A model generated the notes under the pieces. That model saw nothing but the letters and a program-made list of their open reading frames with translations, was not told the DNA's origin and did not search any database. A DNA stretch of 64,000 nucleotides from an uncultured Clostridium sp. (GTDB taxonomy: Bacteria; Bacillota; Clostridia; Lachnospirales; Lachnospiraceae): the NCBI GenBank assembly GCA_945915475.1, contig CAMEFI010000011.1, positions 1 through 64,000 of the forward strand, read 5' to 3'. Positions 25,962-35,735 of this stretch are shown piece after piece (position 1 is the stretch's first letter; each line of letters starts with the position of its first letter). The translations under genes were made by a program, and so were the position numbers.

Positions 25962-27380
25962 CTATTGCACATCTACCTTAGGTAACGAAAAAACAAATTC
26001 GCTGCCGGCGCCTGCCGTGCTGATCAGATCTATATGTTCCCCATGAGCCTTAATAATCTCTTTTGTGATGGCTAATCCCAGTCCTGTTCCCTGCTTATCC
26101 TTTCCTCTTGACGGATCTGTCTTATAGAAACGATCCCACACTTTGTTCTGTTTATCCTTCTCAATTCCCGGCCCTTCATCCTTTACCGAAACAAAGACCT
26201 TGTCATTTTTATCATATACGGTAATCTGTATTTGTCCACCCCTGGGACTGAATTTGATTGCGTTATCCACAAGATTGTAGATAACCTGGCCTATTTTCAT
26301 CTTATCTGCATACACAGATGTGTGTTCCGCCGGGCACTTCAACCGCAGATCAATCTGTTTATTTTCACAGACACCCTCCACAGTATTACGTACCTCCCGG
26401 ATAATGTCCACCACGTCAAATTTCTGTTTCTTCAAAATCGGACCATATGTATCAAAATCATTTAACTCGAGAAGGCCTTCCGTAAGCTTGGAAAGCCGCT
26501 TGGATTCTGTAAGAACAATATTCAAATACTTATCATATTTGTCTGCAGGTATCGTGCCGTCTAGCATTGCCTCTAAATACCCCTTGATGGAGGTTAATGG
26601 AGACCGGAAATCATGTGAAATATTGGCAATAAAATTCTTCCTATATTCATCTAATTTACTCAACTCACTTGCCATATATTCCAGGGAATCCGAAAGCTCC
26701 CCAATTTCGTCCTTTCTCTTCACACCCGTTTTGGCTTCAAAATTCCCCTTTGCATATTCCCGTGCGGTATTGTTCAGTTTTGCAATGGGTCGGATGACCG
26801 TTCCTGACAGATAAGCCAGAACGACACCCACCACCAGAATCATCACAAGGAACGGCATATACATAATATTCAGCATGTCATCCTGCAGATTATCCAGCTC
26901 TGTCATTGAAGTATGCATTACCAGGTATCCACTCTGTTCCGTCCCGGAATAGACCGGAATTCCAATACTTATGACGGTACCTTCAAAAATATGATAAAAA
27001 TCACCTGTCATGGTAAATGCATTCTTTGGATTCAGACTTTCATCAATGGCATCCAGACTGTTTGGCAGTTTTCTATAGTTATCCGGATTGGACGCTACAA
27101 TCAAATTGCCATCCGAATCAAAATACCAGACATTTGTTTTTAGGGCATCCTCAAACTCATTGAAGCGCACCTGTAAATATTCCAGGGAAGTAATTCCCTG
27201 AATATAGGATGTAATTGCCTGCTCTGACAACAGATTGGCCTCATTGACCAGATTATTCTGTTTTTCAGATACCAGTGCTTTCTGCGTTGCATAAGTAGTG
27301 TAACTGCCCAATGCAATAAAAACACCAATCAGCAGCAACACAATCATCACGATTACTTTATCAAAAAATGTACGTTTCAC
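25962..27380 (-). CDS. Membrane sensor histidine kinase of an OmpR-type two-component system
   Basis: 472 aa. Two membrane helices (about residues 9-30 and 172-195) flank an extracellular sensor of ~140 residues. Then come HAMP (GTVIRPIAKLNNTAREYAKG), the phosphotransfer helix with His256 (NISHDFRSPLTSIKG), and the ATPase domain (IGQVIYNLVDNAIKFS; DEGPGIEKDK; GTGLGLAITKEI). Encoded 15 bp downstream of its response regulator. Similar in plan to ResE/PhoR-type kinases; the stimulus is unknown. Confidence 0.93.
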   Translation of the reverse strand: MKRTFFDKVIVMIVLLLIGVFIALGSYTTYATQKALVSEKQNNLVNEANLLSEQAITSYIQGITSLEYLQVRFNEFEDALKTNVWYFDSDGNLIVASNPDNYRKLPNSLDAIDESLNPKNAFTMTGDFYHIFEGTVISIGIPVYSGTEQSGYLVMHTSMTELDNLQDDMLNIMYMPFLVMILVVGVVLAYLSGTVIRPIAKLNNTAREYAKGNFEAKTGVKRKDEIGELSDSLEYMASELSKLDEYRKNFIANISHDFRSPLTSIKGYLEAMLDGTIPADKYDKYLNIVLTESKRLSKLTEGLLELNDFDTYGPILKKQKFDVVDIIREVRNTVEGVCENKQIDLRLKCPAEHTSVYADKMKIGQVIYNLVDNAIKFSPRGGQIQITVYDKNDKVFVSVKDEGPGIEKDKQNKVWDRFYKTDPSRGKDKQGTGLGLAITKEIIKAHGEHIDLISTAGAGSEFVFSLPKVDVQ

Positions 27381-27395
27381 TCTATATCTCCCCGG

Positions 27396-28100
27396 CTATT
27401 TCACTTCAAATTTGTAGCCAATGCCCCATACAGTGGCTATAGACCAGTTACTGCCATCCTTAATCTTCTCCCGGATACGTTTTACATGTACATCAACGGT
27501 TCTGGTATCTCCAATGTAATCATACCCCCATATCTGATCCAGCAATTGTTCTCGTGTAAATACCTGGTTGGGATTGCTGGCCAGGAAATACAAAAGTTCC
27601 ATTTCCTTGGGAGGCATATCGATCATGTCCCCATTGTATATAACAGAATAACTATTCATGTTAACCGTCAGGCCATCATACTTCACCCAATCACCATTTT
27701 CTTCCACCTGCTGTTCCATCGCTTCCTCGTTCTGATGAACTCTCCGAAGAACCGCCTGCACTCTGGCTACTAATTCATTGGAATCAAATGGTTTGATAAT
27801 ATAATCATCGGCACCAATCTTTAATCCAAGGACCTTATCAAATACTTCTCCCTTGGCAGACAGCATAATAATGGGTACATTGCTACTTTTCCGAATCTCC
27901 CGACACACATCATAGCCATCCATTCCCGGCAGCATGATATCCAGCAAAATTAACTGTGGTTGATATTCTTTGAATTTTGCCAATGCCGCTTCCCCATCTC
28001 CGGCAATCTCTGTATCAAAACATTCCTTTACCAGATATAGAGAAATAAGCTCTGCAATATTCTCATCATCATCTACGATTAAAATTCGTTTCTTTTCCAT
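27396..28100 (-). CDS. Response regulator, OmpR/PhoB family
   Basis: 234 aa. Receiver domain with the acidic pocket DDD at residues 10-12, phospho-acceptor Asp54 (LLDIMLPGMDG) and Lys in YIIKPF; winged-helix DNA-binding domain from about residue 135 (MPPKEMELLYFLASNPNQVF; WGYDYIGDTRTVDVHVKRIR). Partner kinase is immediately downstream. Starts 28 nt after the mutS2 stop on the same strand. Confidence 0.95.
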   Translation of the reverse strand: MEKKRILIVDDDENIAELISLYLVKECFDTEIAGDGEAALAKFKEYQPQLILLDIMLPGMDGYDVCREIRKSSNVPIIMLSAKGEVFDKVLGLKIGADDYIIKPFDSNELVARVQAVLRRVHQNEEAMEQQVEENGDWVKYDGLTVNMNSYSVIYNGDMIDMPPKEMELLYFLASNPNQVFTREQLLDQIWGYDYIGDTRTVDVHVKRIREKIKDGSNWSIATVWGIGYKFEVK

Positions 28101-28128
28101 TCCCGTCTCCTTTTTTCCGATTCGTTCA

Positions 28129-30522
28129 TCACAACTCCACTATGGTTACACCTGCGTCTCCTTCTCCGAATTCACCCAGGCGGAATGATTTGACATAGGA
28201 TTGCCGTTTCAGATATTCATGCACACCTTTACGAAGTGCACCGGTTCCTTTTCCATGTACGATACGCACCTGATTAAGATGTGACAGGCATGCATCATCT
28301 AAATATTTGTCAAGTTCCATAATAGCTTCATCTACTGTAAGTCCTAACAGATTGATCTCCGGTTTGATATTCTTTGCCTTGTTGACAGATGCCCGGTATT
28401 GCGCCGTTTTCTGCTGCCTGCTCTGTTTCTCTTCCTTGATGATCTCCACATCACTGATCTTAACTGTACTTTGCAAAATGCCCATCTGTACCGTAAGTTC
28501 CCCCTTCTGATTCGGCAAAGAACGAACCGTTCCATCTAAGTTCAGACTAATCACATGAACCGAATCTCCAAGATGAAAATCACTTGCTTTTGCCTTGGAT
28601 TTTCGGTTAGAAGCCTTATATTCTAACTGACTATTTACGGATTTCAGCTTATCGCGAATTTCCCCACGAGCCTTTTCCATATCCTTGTTACTGGCAGTCT
28701 GCGGTTTCTTTTCCCAGTTATTATATTTTCGGATTGACTCATCTGCGAATGCTTTTGCTTCCTCTAATATCTCTCTTGCCTCTTCCCTTGCATTTCGCAA
28801 GATATCCTGCTTTCTCTGCTCAATATGCTCATTCTTTGAGGCAAGCCTGTCTTTTAATTTCCTGATTTCTTCTTTGTTCGCTGCAATCTCTGCCTGTTCC
28901 TGTTCAATTGTCCGTTTGGATTTTTCAAGATCTGCCAGTAATGCTTCCATGTCTATCGTACTGCTGTCAATCTGATTTCTGGCACTATCTATTACATGCT
29001 CTGCCATTCCTAACTTCTTAGCAATGGCAAAAGCATTGGATTTACCCGGAATCCCGATGAGCAAATGATAAGTTGGACTTAATGTCTCCACATCAAACTC
29101 ACAGCAGGCATTTTCAATTCCTGCCGTGGTCATGGCAAAGGTCTTTAATTCACTATAATGTGTAGTTGCCATACATCGGATCTGTCTGCTGTGAAGGTCG
29201 CTTAAAATGGAGATTGCCAGGGCAGAGCCTTCTACCGGATCCGTTCCTCCTCCCAACTCATCAAACAGCACAAGTGCCTTGGAAGTTGCATGCTTCATAA
29301 TGTATACCACATTGGTCATATGGGAAGAAAAGGTACTCAAATTCTGTTCGATACTCTGCTCATCTCCGATATCTGCAAATACATCCTCATACACCGCAAG
29401 GGTGGAACCCTGAAATGCCGGAATGTGTAAGCCGGACTGCCCCATCAAAGTAAGCAGCCCTAATGTTTTCAAAGATACCGTCTTACCTCCCGTATTCGGT
29501 CCGGTAATAATAAGCATCGTATACTCATCTCCTAACCGGATATCCACCGGAACAACGGAGTGCTTCTCAAGCAACGGATGTCTTGCCTGCTTGAGATTGG
29601 TTCTGCCCTCTTCATTCAGCTCTGGCCGGGTTCCATCATAAGACTTTGCATAAGAAGCCTTTGCAAAAATGAAATCCAGCTTTGTAAGTATCTCCACATC
29701 ACTCTCAATGGCATCCGCAGACATAGCAACCTGTTCGCTTAATCTTGCTAAAATCTTCTCAATCTCCATAGCTTCTTTGGCCGCTAATTCCTTCAATTCA
29801 TTATTAAGATTCACCACTGCCATCGGCTCAATGAAGAAAGTAGACCCCGTCGAAGACTGGTCATGTACCATACCCGGAAATTGTCCCTTATATTCTGACT
29901 TAACCGGAATACAATATCTCCCATTTCTCATTGTAACAATGGCATCCTGGAGCATACTCTGGTTCGTCTGCTTCGTCACAATTCCATTTAACACATCATG
30001 CACTTTTCCATTGGCTGCTTTCATGCTTCTACGGATATCTTTTAACGCTGCAGATGCATCATCCGCGATCTCGTCTTCCGATAAAATGCAACGGTTAATC
30101 TCTCTTGCTAAATGTTCTAATGGCATCAGGCTTTCAAAATATCCCGTCAGGGAATCCTGTCTGGTGTTAACGCCAGCTTCATCCTTATCCTGCGACTGTT
30201 CCCCATATTGTCTTGCGTGTTCTGCCACCTTCAATAATTTTGCAATATCCAGTAATTCCGTAATGGACAGACTTGCCCCTACAGCAACCCTTTTCATTGC
30301 CTCCCCGATGGGATATACCCCGGAAAAGGAAAGACTTCCCTGTTGATACACTCTTGCCAGTGCATCCGCTGTCTCCTCCTGATTCTTTGTAATCTCTACA
30401 AGGTCTGTCGATGGTTTCAAACGCTCACACATCCGTTTTCCTGCCGGACAGGTTGCAAAGGATGTTAATCTCTCTATAATCTTGTAATACTCTAATACGC
30501 GTAATGTTCGTTTATTCATCAT
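28129..30522 (-). CDS. mutS2: Endonuclease MutS2
   Basis: 797 aa. ATPase domain with Walker A GPNTGGKT (Lys347) and Walker B region VLFDELGGGTDPVEGSAL, then a long coiled coil (ATHYSELK is the H-loop; ELADLEKSKRTIEQEQAEI follows) and a C-terminal Smr nuclease domain (LDLRG equivalent LLGLTVDEAIMELDKYLDD; VRIVHGKGTGALRKGVHEYL). In Firmicutes MutS2 resolves recombination intermediates and also splits collided ribosomes. Complete. In the DLR-type catalytic motif of Smr, this copy has LGL rather than LDL. Confidence 0.95.
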   Translation of the reverse strand: MMNKRTLRVLEYYKIIERLTSFATCPAGKRMCERLKPSTDLVEITKNQEETADALARVYQQGSLSFSGVYPIGEAMKRVAVGASLSITELLDIAKLLKVAEHARQYGEQSQDKDEAGVNTRQDSLTGYFESLMPLEHLAREINRCILSEDEIADDASAALKDIRRSMKAANGKVHDVLNGIVTKQTNQSMLQDAIVTMRNGRYCIPVKSEYKGQFPGMVHDQSSTGSTFFIEPMAVVNLNNELKELAAKEAMEIEKILARLSEQVAMSADAIESDVEILTKLDFIFAKASYAKSYDGTRPELNEEGRTNLKQARHPLLEKHSVVPVDIRLGDEYTMLIITGPNTGGKTVSLKTLGLLTLMGQSGLHIPAFQGSTLAVYEDVFADIGDEQSIEQNLSTFSSHMTNVVYIMKHATSKALVLFDELGGGTDPVEGSALAISILSDLHSRQIRCMATTHYSELKTFAMTTAGIENACCEFDVETLSPTYHLLIGIPGKSNAFAIAKKLGMAEHVIDSARNQIDSSTIDMEALLADLEKSKRTIEQEQAEIAANKEEIRKLKDRLASKNEHIEQRKQDILRNAREEAREILEEAKAFADESIRKYNNWEKKPQTASNKDMEKARGEIRDKLKSVNSQLEYKASNRKSKAKASDFHLGDSVHVISLNLDGTVRSLPNQKGELTVQMGILQSTVKISDVEIIKEEKQSRQQKTAQYRASVNKAKNIKPEINLLGLTVDEAIMELDKYLDDACLSHLNQVRIVHGKGTGALRKGVHEYLKRQSYVKSFRLGEFGEGDAGVTIVEL

Positions 30523-30571
30523 TCATTTCCTTATATTGCTGTCTTTGTATATATAATCATGAAACACGTTA

Positions 30572-30605
30572 AGACCACATACCATGCTTTCATGCTATGT
30601 GGTCT
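30572..30605. other. Strong inverted repeat between trmL and mutS2
   Basis: AGACCACATA (30572-30581) and TATGTGGTCT (30596-30605) form a perfect 10-bp stem with an inner CATG/CATG pairing. A T-rich tail (TCTATCTTCTTTT) follows on the plus strand, not on the minus strand where the genes run, so it is at best a weak terminator for trmL or an RNA-processing hairpin. Confidence 0.5.
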
Positions 30606-30697
30606 ATCTTCTTTTGTACACAAATGTCATCGAATCCATGTGTCCATAATTATTTATATTTTACAACAGTTGCTACATTCGCGCAAGGTAAGATTTT

Positions 30698-31189
30698 CTA
30701 CCACTCATAATGATGAAGCTGTCCTTCCATCTGGAAATGGGAAAATCCATTCTGGCGTAATGCCTCATATAACACAATCGCAACAGAATTAGACAGATTC
30801 AAGGACCGAATCTCACTTAACATGGGAATTCTCACACAGTTTTCTTTGTTCTCTAACAGAATTTCTTCCGGAATTCCTGCACTTTCCTTTCCAAACATAA
30901 TATAGCAATCATCTTCGTAATGAACATCTGTATAAGTCTGCTTGGACTTGGTGGTTGCCATATAAATCTTGGCTCCCGGATTCTTCTCTAAAAAATCTTC
31001 ATAGCTTACATAGGTTGTCACATCAAGTTTATCCCAGTAATCCATTCCTGCACGCTTAATCATCTTGTCATTGATCCGGAATCCAAGTGGCTCAATGAGA
31101 TGCAGTCTCGCACCTGTTGCCACACAGGTTCTTCCAATATTTCCCGTATTCGCCGGCATCTCCGGTTCATGTAACACAATATTAATCAT
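30698..31189 (-). CDS. trmL: tRNA (cytidine/uridine-34 2'-O)-methyltransferase, SpoU class
   Basis: 163 aa, minimal SPOUT methyltransferase. Starts MINIVLHEPEMPANTGNIGR, the TrmL signature, followed by HLIEPLGF, then motif 2 IMFGKESAGIPEEIL and motif 3 IPMLSEIRSLNLSNSVAIVL that forms the SAM-binding knot. The family methylates the wobble ribose of tRNA-Leu isoacceptors. Single gene with its own RBS. Confidence 0.93.
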   Translation of the reverse strand: MINIVLHEPEMPANTGNIGRTCVATGARLHLIEPLGFRINDKMIKRAGMDYWDKLDVTTYVSYEDFLEKNPGAKIYMATTKSKQTYTDVHYEDDCYIMFGKESAGIPEEILLENKENCVRIPMLSEIRSLNLSNSVAIVLYEALRQNGFSHFQMEGQLHHYEW

Positions 31190-31234
31190 ATTTTTCCTTT
31201 CCGAACTTCTTATCTATTCCTAAACCAGGGAGAA

Positions 31235-32395
31235 TCATCTAAGTTCCTGTATGAACTCCTGAAGCCGTCCCACTGCCGTCTTCAGTTCTTCTAACGAATA
31301 TGCATAAGAGATTCTAAGGAATCCCTCTCCACATTCTCCAAACGCATCCCCGGGTACCACGGCAAGCTTCTTCGACTGTAACAATCTGGTCGCAAATTCT
31401 TCTGATGTCATTCCAAATTCACGAATATCCGGGAACAGATAAAATGCTCCCTTTGGTTCAAAGCAGGGAAGTCCCATCTCCTTAAATGCATTTAACATAT
31501 ATCTTCTTCTCTGGTCATAAGCTTCCCGCATATGTGCCACATCTTTATCACAATCCCGCATGGCAACCACTGCCGCATACTGGCTTGTGGTAGGTGCACA
31601 CATAATGGCAAACTGATGAATCTTCGTCATCTGTTCAATGATCATGGATGGTCCCATTGCATAGCCAAGTCTCCAACCGGTCATGGCAAACGCCTTGGAA
31701 AAACCACCAATGACAATCGTGCGTTCCCGCATTCCCGGTAAAGAAGCAATACTCACATGATTACCACTGTAGGTAAGTTCTGCATAGATTTCATCAGAAA
31801 TTACATAGAGATCATGCCGGATAATAACTTCGGCAATCTCTTCTAAATCTTCTTTGCTCATCACGGCACCTGTGGGATTATTGGGAAACGCCATAACTAA
31901 TATTTTTGTTTTGTCCGTAATCGCCGCCTCTAATTCTTTCTTCGTCAGCCGGAACTGATTCTCATTTTTGAGGTTAATAGTGACCGGTACACCATCTGCC
32001 AGCTGTACGCAAGGCAAATATGACACATAACACGGTTCCGGAATAATAACCTCATCCCCAGGATTCAACATGGCACGAAGAGCCACATCTATTCCCTCAC
32101 TACCGCCAACCGTAAGCAATACTTCTTTCTTAGGATCATATGTAAGCTGAAAACGTCTCTCATTATATTCACAGATTGCCTGTCGAAGTTCTAACAAACC
32201 TGCATTGGAAGTATAAAATGTGAGTCCTTTTTCCAGGGAATAAATGCCTTCCTCCCGGATACTCCAGGGGGTATCAAAGTCCGGTTCTCCAACACCTAAC
32301 GATATTGCATCCGGCATTTCGCTGACGATATCAAAAAACTTCCGGATTCCTGAAGGTTTCATCTTAATTACTTTGTCAGATAATGGATTTCTCAT
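31235..32395 (-). CDS. PLP-dependent aminotransferase, class I/II
   Basis: 386 aa, fold type I. Family marks: LGVGEPDFDTP at the N-terminus, YTSNAGLLELRQAICEY, PLP contacts in AFPNNPTGAVMSKEDL and VISDEIYAELTYSG, the Schiff-base lysine in GGFSKAFAMTGWRLGYAMG, and the C-terminal substrate-binding FLRISYA. Closest in style to PatA/aromatic- or N-acetyl-diaminopimelate-type aminotransferases; substrate not resolvable. The start overlaps the Lrp gene stop by 4 bp (ATGA), so the two are translationally coupled and the regulator probably controls this pathway. Confidence 0.88.
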   Translation of the reverse strand: MRNPLSDKVIKMKPSGIRKFFDIVSEMPDAISLGVGEPDFDTPWSIREEGIYSLEKGLTFYTSNAGLLELRQAICEYNERRFQLTYDPKKEVLLTVGGSEGIDVALRAMLNPGDEVIIPEPCYVSYLPCVQLADGVPVTINLKNENQFRLTKKELEAAITDKTKILVMAFPNNPTGAVMSKEDLEEIAEVIIRHDLYVISDEIYAELTYSGNHVSIASLPGMRERTIVIGGFSKAFAMTGWRLGYAMGPSMIIEQMTKIHQFAIMCAPTTSQYAAVVAMRDCDKDVAHMREAYDQRRRYMLNAFKEMGLPCFEPKGAFYLFPDIREFGMTSEEFATRLLQSKKLAVVPGDAFGECGEGFLRISYAYSLEELKTAVGRLQEFIQELR

Positions 32396-32883
32396 GCTGT
32401 CACCACCAGCCTCTCATCCTTCTTATTCTGTTCTAATTTGATTCCATTCTCCTTATACTTTTTCAACACAAAATGTGTAGAGGTACTAAGCACTCCCTCC
32501 ATGGGTGCTAATTTTCTGGCAACAAACTGCGCCACTTCCTTCATGGTCTTCCCCTCAATAAACACCGTCATATCAAAACCTCCTGACATCAGATAAAGGG
32601 AAGTCACCTCCTCATAATTATAGATTCTCTCTGCCACACGGTCAAAACCTTCCCCCCGTTGTGGAGCAACCTTCACTTCAATTAAAGCCGTTACCCTCTC
32701 GTCATCCGTTTTATCCCAGTTAATAACCGTATTATAGCCACAGATAATCTGTTCCTGCTCCATATCGGAAATTGTGTTAATCACAACTGATTCATCCATT
32801 CCAAGCATAACAGCCAGATCTTTTGTATCCATCTTGGAATTATTTTCTAACAACTTTAGTATTTGCGTTCTTATATTTTGCAT
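32392..32883 (-). CDS. Lrp/AsnC family transcriptional regulator
   Basis: 163 aa. N-terminal helix-turn-helix (LLENNSKMDTKDLAVMLGMD then ESVVINTISDMEQEQIICGY) and C-terminal RAM ligand-binding domain (VTALIEVKVAPQRGEGFDRV; SLYLMSGGFDMTVFIEGKTM). Lrp-type proteins sense amino acids. It is coupled by a 4-bp overlap to the aminotransferase downstream. Confidence 0.93.
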   Translation of the reverse strand: MQNIRTQILKLLENNSKMDTKDLAVMLGMDESVVINTISDMEQEQIICGYNTVINWDKTDDERVTALIEVKVAPQRGEGFDRVAERIYNYEEVTSLYLMSGGFDMTVFIEGKTMKEVAQFVARKLAPMEGVLSTSTHFVLKKYKENGIKLEQNKKDERLVVTA

Positions 32884-32909
32884 AAGTACAATCCTTTCTT
32901 ATTCATCAT

Positions 32910-33911
32910 TCAGACAGGAATCGGTTGTCCATAAAAAACTGCATTCAGTGCATCCCCCTTAGGCGGCACAAGATAACGTTCTTCGTCGCCAACCATAACT
33001 ACCCTGTCTTTATTCCTCATTGTTGTCCCGATTACATTTGCCATAACACCTGCATTACAAAATGCATCCACTAACTCCTCACCTCTGTCTGTCACAAGTA
33101 ACAGGCTACCTTGTCCATTCATCATATAGGGATTGATATCAAAGAATTCGCTCACTTCAATAATCTCCTGTTTGACCGGCATTTTGTCTACAAACATTCT
33201 CGCCCCACAGTTACACGCGGATAACAGTTGCCATAACGCTCCAAATACACCTCCATTGGAAACATCATGGGCTGCCATAATGTAACCAGGATGTTCCGCG
33301 ACTGCAGCCTCCATTACAGATAACTCCGGCATAAGGGATGTATGCTCCATATATCCCGCTGCCTTTTGGATATAACTTTGGGGATAACGGGTGATAAGCT
33401 CCTCTTCTTTCAAGGTCGCAAGAATAGCACCCCCATACAGGCCCACCCATTTCGTCATCACAATATCCATATCCGGCTGCACTTTTGTATGCTGATTCTC
33501 CCATAAAACCGTTCCATACGCTGTTATGGTTATCGTAGGTTCCACCACTGAGGGGACCAGTTCCGTATGTCCGGCCAGAATGTCCACCTGATAATCCTCC
33601 GCACGCACTGTCAGATTCCCCATAATACGGCGAAGGGTTGCTTCCTCGCTATGCTCCGGCAGCAAAATGGCAATGGATATGCCATATGGTTTTCCTCCGG
33701 CTGCTATTATGTTATTGATTGCATTGTCCATTGCATACATTTCATTTCCCGTATAACAAAAGGCAGTGGTGGCCATGGATGTCACCATGTTACCAAACAC
33801 TGCCCCATCATGTCCAACTGCGGCCCGAAATGTGGTATCCTCATTGCGATAACGTATCGGGTTGATTATGGAACGTTTGAATGTATGCTCTGGTAATTTA
33901 CCAGTCCGCAT
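32910..33911 (-). CDS. AIR synthase-related protein (HypE/ThiL/SelD superfamily)
   Basis: 333 aa. The frame has the two-domain layout of PurM-like ATP-binding enzymes: an N-terminal domain with GHDGAVFGNMVTSMATTAFC and VRAEDYQVDILAGHTELVPS (metal/ATP-binding-like), and a C-terminal domain with ILATLKEEELITRYPQ, MAAHDVSNGGVFGALWQLLS and GQGSLLLVTD. The HDVSNGG motif is typical of HypE-like proteins. The C-terminal Cys of HypE is absent, so it is unlikely to mature NiFe hydrogenase cyanide ligands. Its exact reaction is unknown. Upstream of the Lrp/aminotransferase pair by 26 bp, same strand. Confidence 0.75.
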   Translation of the reverse strand: MRTGKLPEHTFKRSIINPIRYRNEDTTFRAAVGHDGAVFGNMVTSMATTAFCYTGNEMYAMDNAINNIIAAGGKPYGISIAILLPEHSEEATLRRIMGNLTVRAEDYQVDILAGHTELVPSVVEPTITITAYGTVLWENQHTKVQPDMDIVMTKWVGLYGGAILATLKEEELITRYPQSYIQKAAGYMEHTSLMPELSVMEAAVAEHPGYIMAAHDVSNGGVFGALWQLLSACNCGARMFVDKMPVKQEIIEVSEFFDINPYMMNGQGSLLLVTDRGEELVDAFCNAGVMANVIGTTMRNKDRVVMVGDEERYLVPPKGDALNAVFYGQPIPV

Positions 33912-33931
33912 ATGTTATCTCCTATTCACAA

Positions 33932-35482
33932 TTATTGCATTGTATCTGCCGTCTCTCCCACCGGAGCATCTGTTACAGGTGCCTCTGTGGCTGGTGCTTC
34001 TGTGGCTGGTGCCTCTGTCGTAGTCGCTTCCTCAGAACTTGAAGAAGTATCTTCTGTATCTTCGTCTGACTCCTCATCCGACTCTTCCTTCTCCTTTTTC
34101 TTAACCTTTTTTGTTCCAATTTTAATCAAGGCTTTCTGCGACTGATAATTACTTCTTCCACAATCAACGATGTACTTCTCTGTTTCCTCTCCATCCACAT
34201 ATACATGTTTCCAGAGTTCCACATAATATCCGGTATGTGCTGCACGTTCCGTGACACGCTTGCCTTCTTCTAACGTATCATCCTTTTCTTCTTCCGGCTC
34301 TCCCGGATCTTTTGTCTCCACGTCAATGGATTCAAATTCAATGGTCCGGTTAGATGGTCTTGTCTCATGACCATAGATTGCAAAAGAAATCGTTCCTCCA
34401 CCTGCATATCCATCAATGTAGATTGGATACTCGGTGTTATTCGTAAATTTAAAGTCCATGCCCGCATTTTCAGAAATGGCGGCATCCATTCCGTGTTTTA
34501 CATAACTGGCAGGAAATGTATGTGGATATCTCTCATTAACATCCAATTCTGCCCTTAACACTGCCAGATACAAAGTCGTAGACACCTGACAAATTCCTCC
34601 ACCAAGTCCGTCCACTAATGTAATGGAACCTTTGTCGTCTTTCTCATACTGACCGGCATTGGCATAGCCATTATCCTCCGTAAACGGTAAAACGGTTTCC
34701 AGCATGGAAAACTGTTCCCCCGGCATTAGCACCATGCCGCTGATCTTGCCAGCCCCGGTAGCGAGGTTCTGACATCTTTCTGAATTTCCCTGACTATAAT
34801 CGGTAGAGCCCTGTCCTAAAACACTATCAATGTTGTAGAAATCCTCTGATGTATATTGCGGTTCCTGCTCATCTGTTACAGCATCCACCTTAATATCTTT
34901 CTGTTCCCATTCTGAGCCAAATATATCTTCTACTTTTCCAATTGTTTTCTCTACATCAATAGAAGTTCCCATTTCGCCCTTATATACCACAAACTCGCCA
35001 TCCACTCTTTCAATGGAGGCGTTCTTTGCCTGCTTGGTAATATCTTCCGTATTATTCTCTAAATACTCTTTTAATGCATCCTCATCAAATTTTTTCTCCG
35101 GTACCAGAACAACATTATCCGCCTCTAACGCTTTAATCTCTTTATAACGGCTTAAAATGTTACCCTGTCTTCCATAATTATACGCTTTATCCACCGCATC
35201 TTCCACGGACACTGACACATTCAACTGATCTAAAGTCGTGTAGCAAGTGCCAACATCTGTAGCAAAAGTAAGCTTCAGATCTCCGATTCCATCTATATAC
35301 TTATCGTATTCTTCCATTGCCTCATCTTTCGTAAGGCCCCCAACATAGACCCCATCCAGATACACACCTGCATAAATGGTATCGCTCTTTGAATCCTTTG
35401 CTCTCGCAGAACAAGCCACAATTGCGACAACCCCTGCAATTACAAATAATGTTAACGCTCGCATTCTTCTTGTCTTCTTCAT
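33932..35482 (-). CDS. VanW family protein, membrane-anchored cell-wall associated
   Basis: 516 aa from ATG 35482 (AAGGA nine bases before it); a frame start three codons earlier overlaps the RBS. N-terminal hydrophobic segment (ALTLFVIAGVVAIVACSARA), two putative peptidoglycan-binding (PG_binding_4-like) repeats up to ~residue 230, then the VanW domain (residues ~230-375: GKISGMVLMPGEQFSMLETV; DGLGGGICQVSTTLYLAVLR; YVKHGMDAAISENAGMDFKF). A Lys/Glu linker and a Thr/Ala/Pro tail with repeated ATEAP units end the protein. VanW proteins are linked with cell-wall processes; molecular activity is unsettled. The tail repeat is an 18-bp DNA repeat around 33963-34020. Confidence 0.85.
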   Translation of the reverse strand: MKKTRRMRALTLFVIAGVVAIVACSARAKDSKSDTIYAGVYLDGVYVGGLTKDEAMEEYDKYIDGIGDLKLTFATDVGTCYTTLDQLNVSVSVEDAVDKAYNYGRQGNILSRYKEIKALEADNVVLVPEKKFDEDALKEYLENNTEDITKQAKNASIERVDGEFVVYKGEMGTSIDVEKTIGKVEDIFGSEWEQKDIKVDAVTDEQEPQYTSEDFYNIDSVLGQGSTDYSQGNSERCQNLATGAGKISGMVLMPGEQFSMLETVLPFTEDNGYANAGQYEKDDKGSITLVDGLGGGICQVSTTLYLAVLRAELDVNERYPHTFPASYVKHGMDAAISENAGMDFKFTNNTEYPIYIDGYAGGGTISFAIYGHETRPSNRTIEFESIDVETKDPGEPEEEKDDTLEEGKRVTERAAHTGYYVELWKHVYVDGEETEKYIVDCGRSNYQSQKALIKIGTKKVKKKEKEESDEESDEDTEDTSSSSEEATTTEAPATEAPATEAPVTDAPVGETADTMQ

Positions 35483-35657
35483 ACTAACCATTCCTTAATC
35501 TATATTGATATCATTATTATCTTACCAGCACTCATTTTAACACAAACAATCATCTTTTCAACCCTTTCCGGAAATACTGTCAGAATTTACTAAGAATTTG
35601 ACTTTGTTATTTGAATTTTGTATAGTTTAATAAGATTATTTAATTTATTATCACAAA

Positions 35658-35705
35658 AAAAGATGTATGTAAATACTTTTCAAAAATATTTCACATACAT
35701 CTTTT
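35658..35705 (-). terminator. Terminator of the 35-aa membrane protein gene
   Basis: AAAAGATGTATGT (35658-35670) pairs with ACATACATCTTTT (35693-35705) over 13 bp; on the minus strand the stem ends in seven T. Also separates it from the VanW gene downstream. Confidence 0.85.
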
Positions 35706-35735
35706 ATCGGTTTATCCTATGAGAATCTTAACCGA

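Noticed and set aside
29669-30346. Plus-strand frame of 225 codons opposite mutS2
   Set aside because: Mirror of a conserved gene with high Ser content; no RBS or domain pattern.
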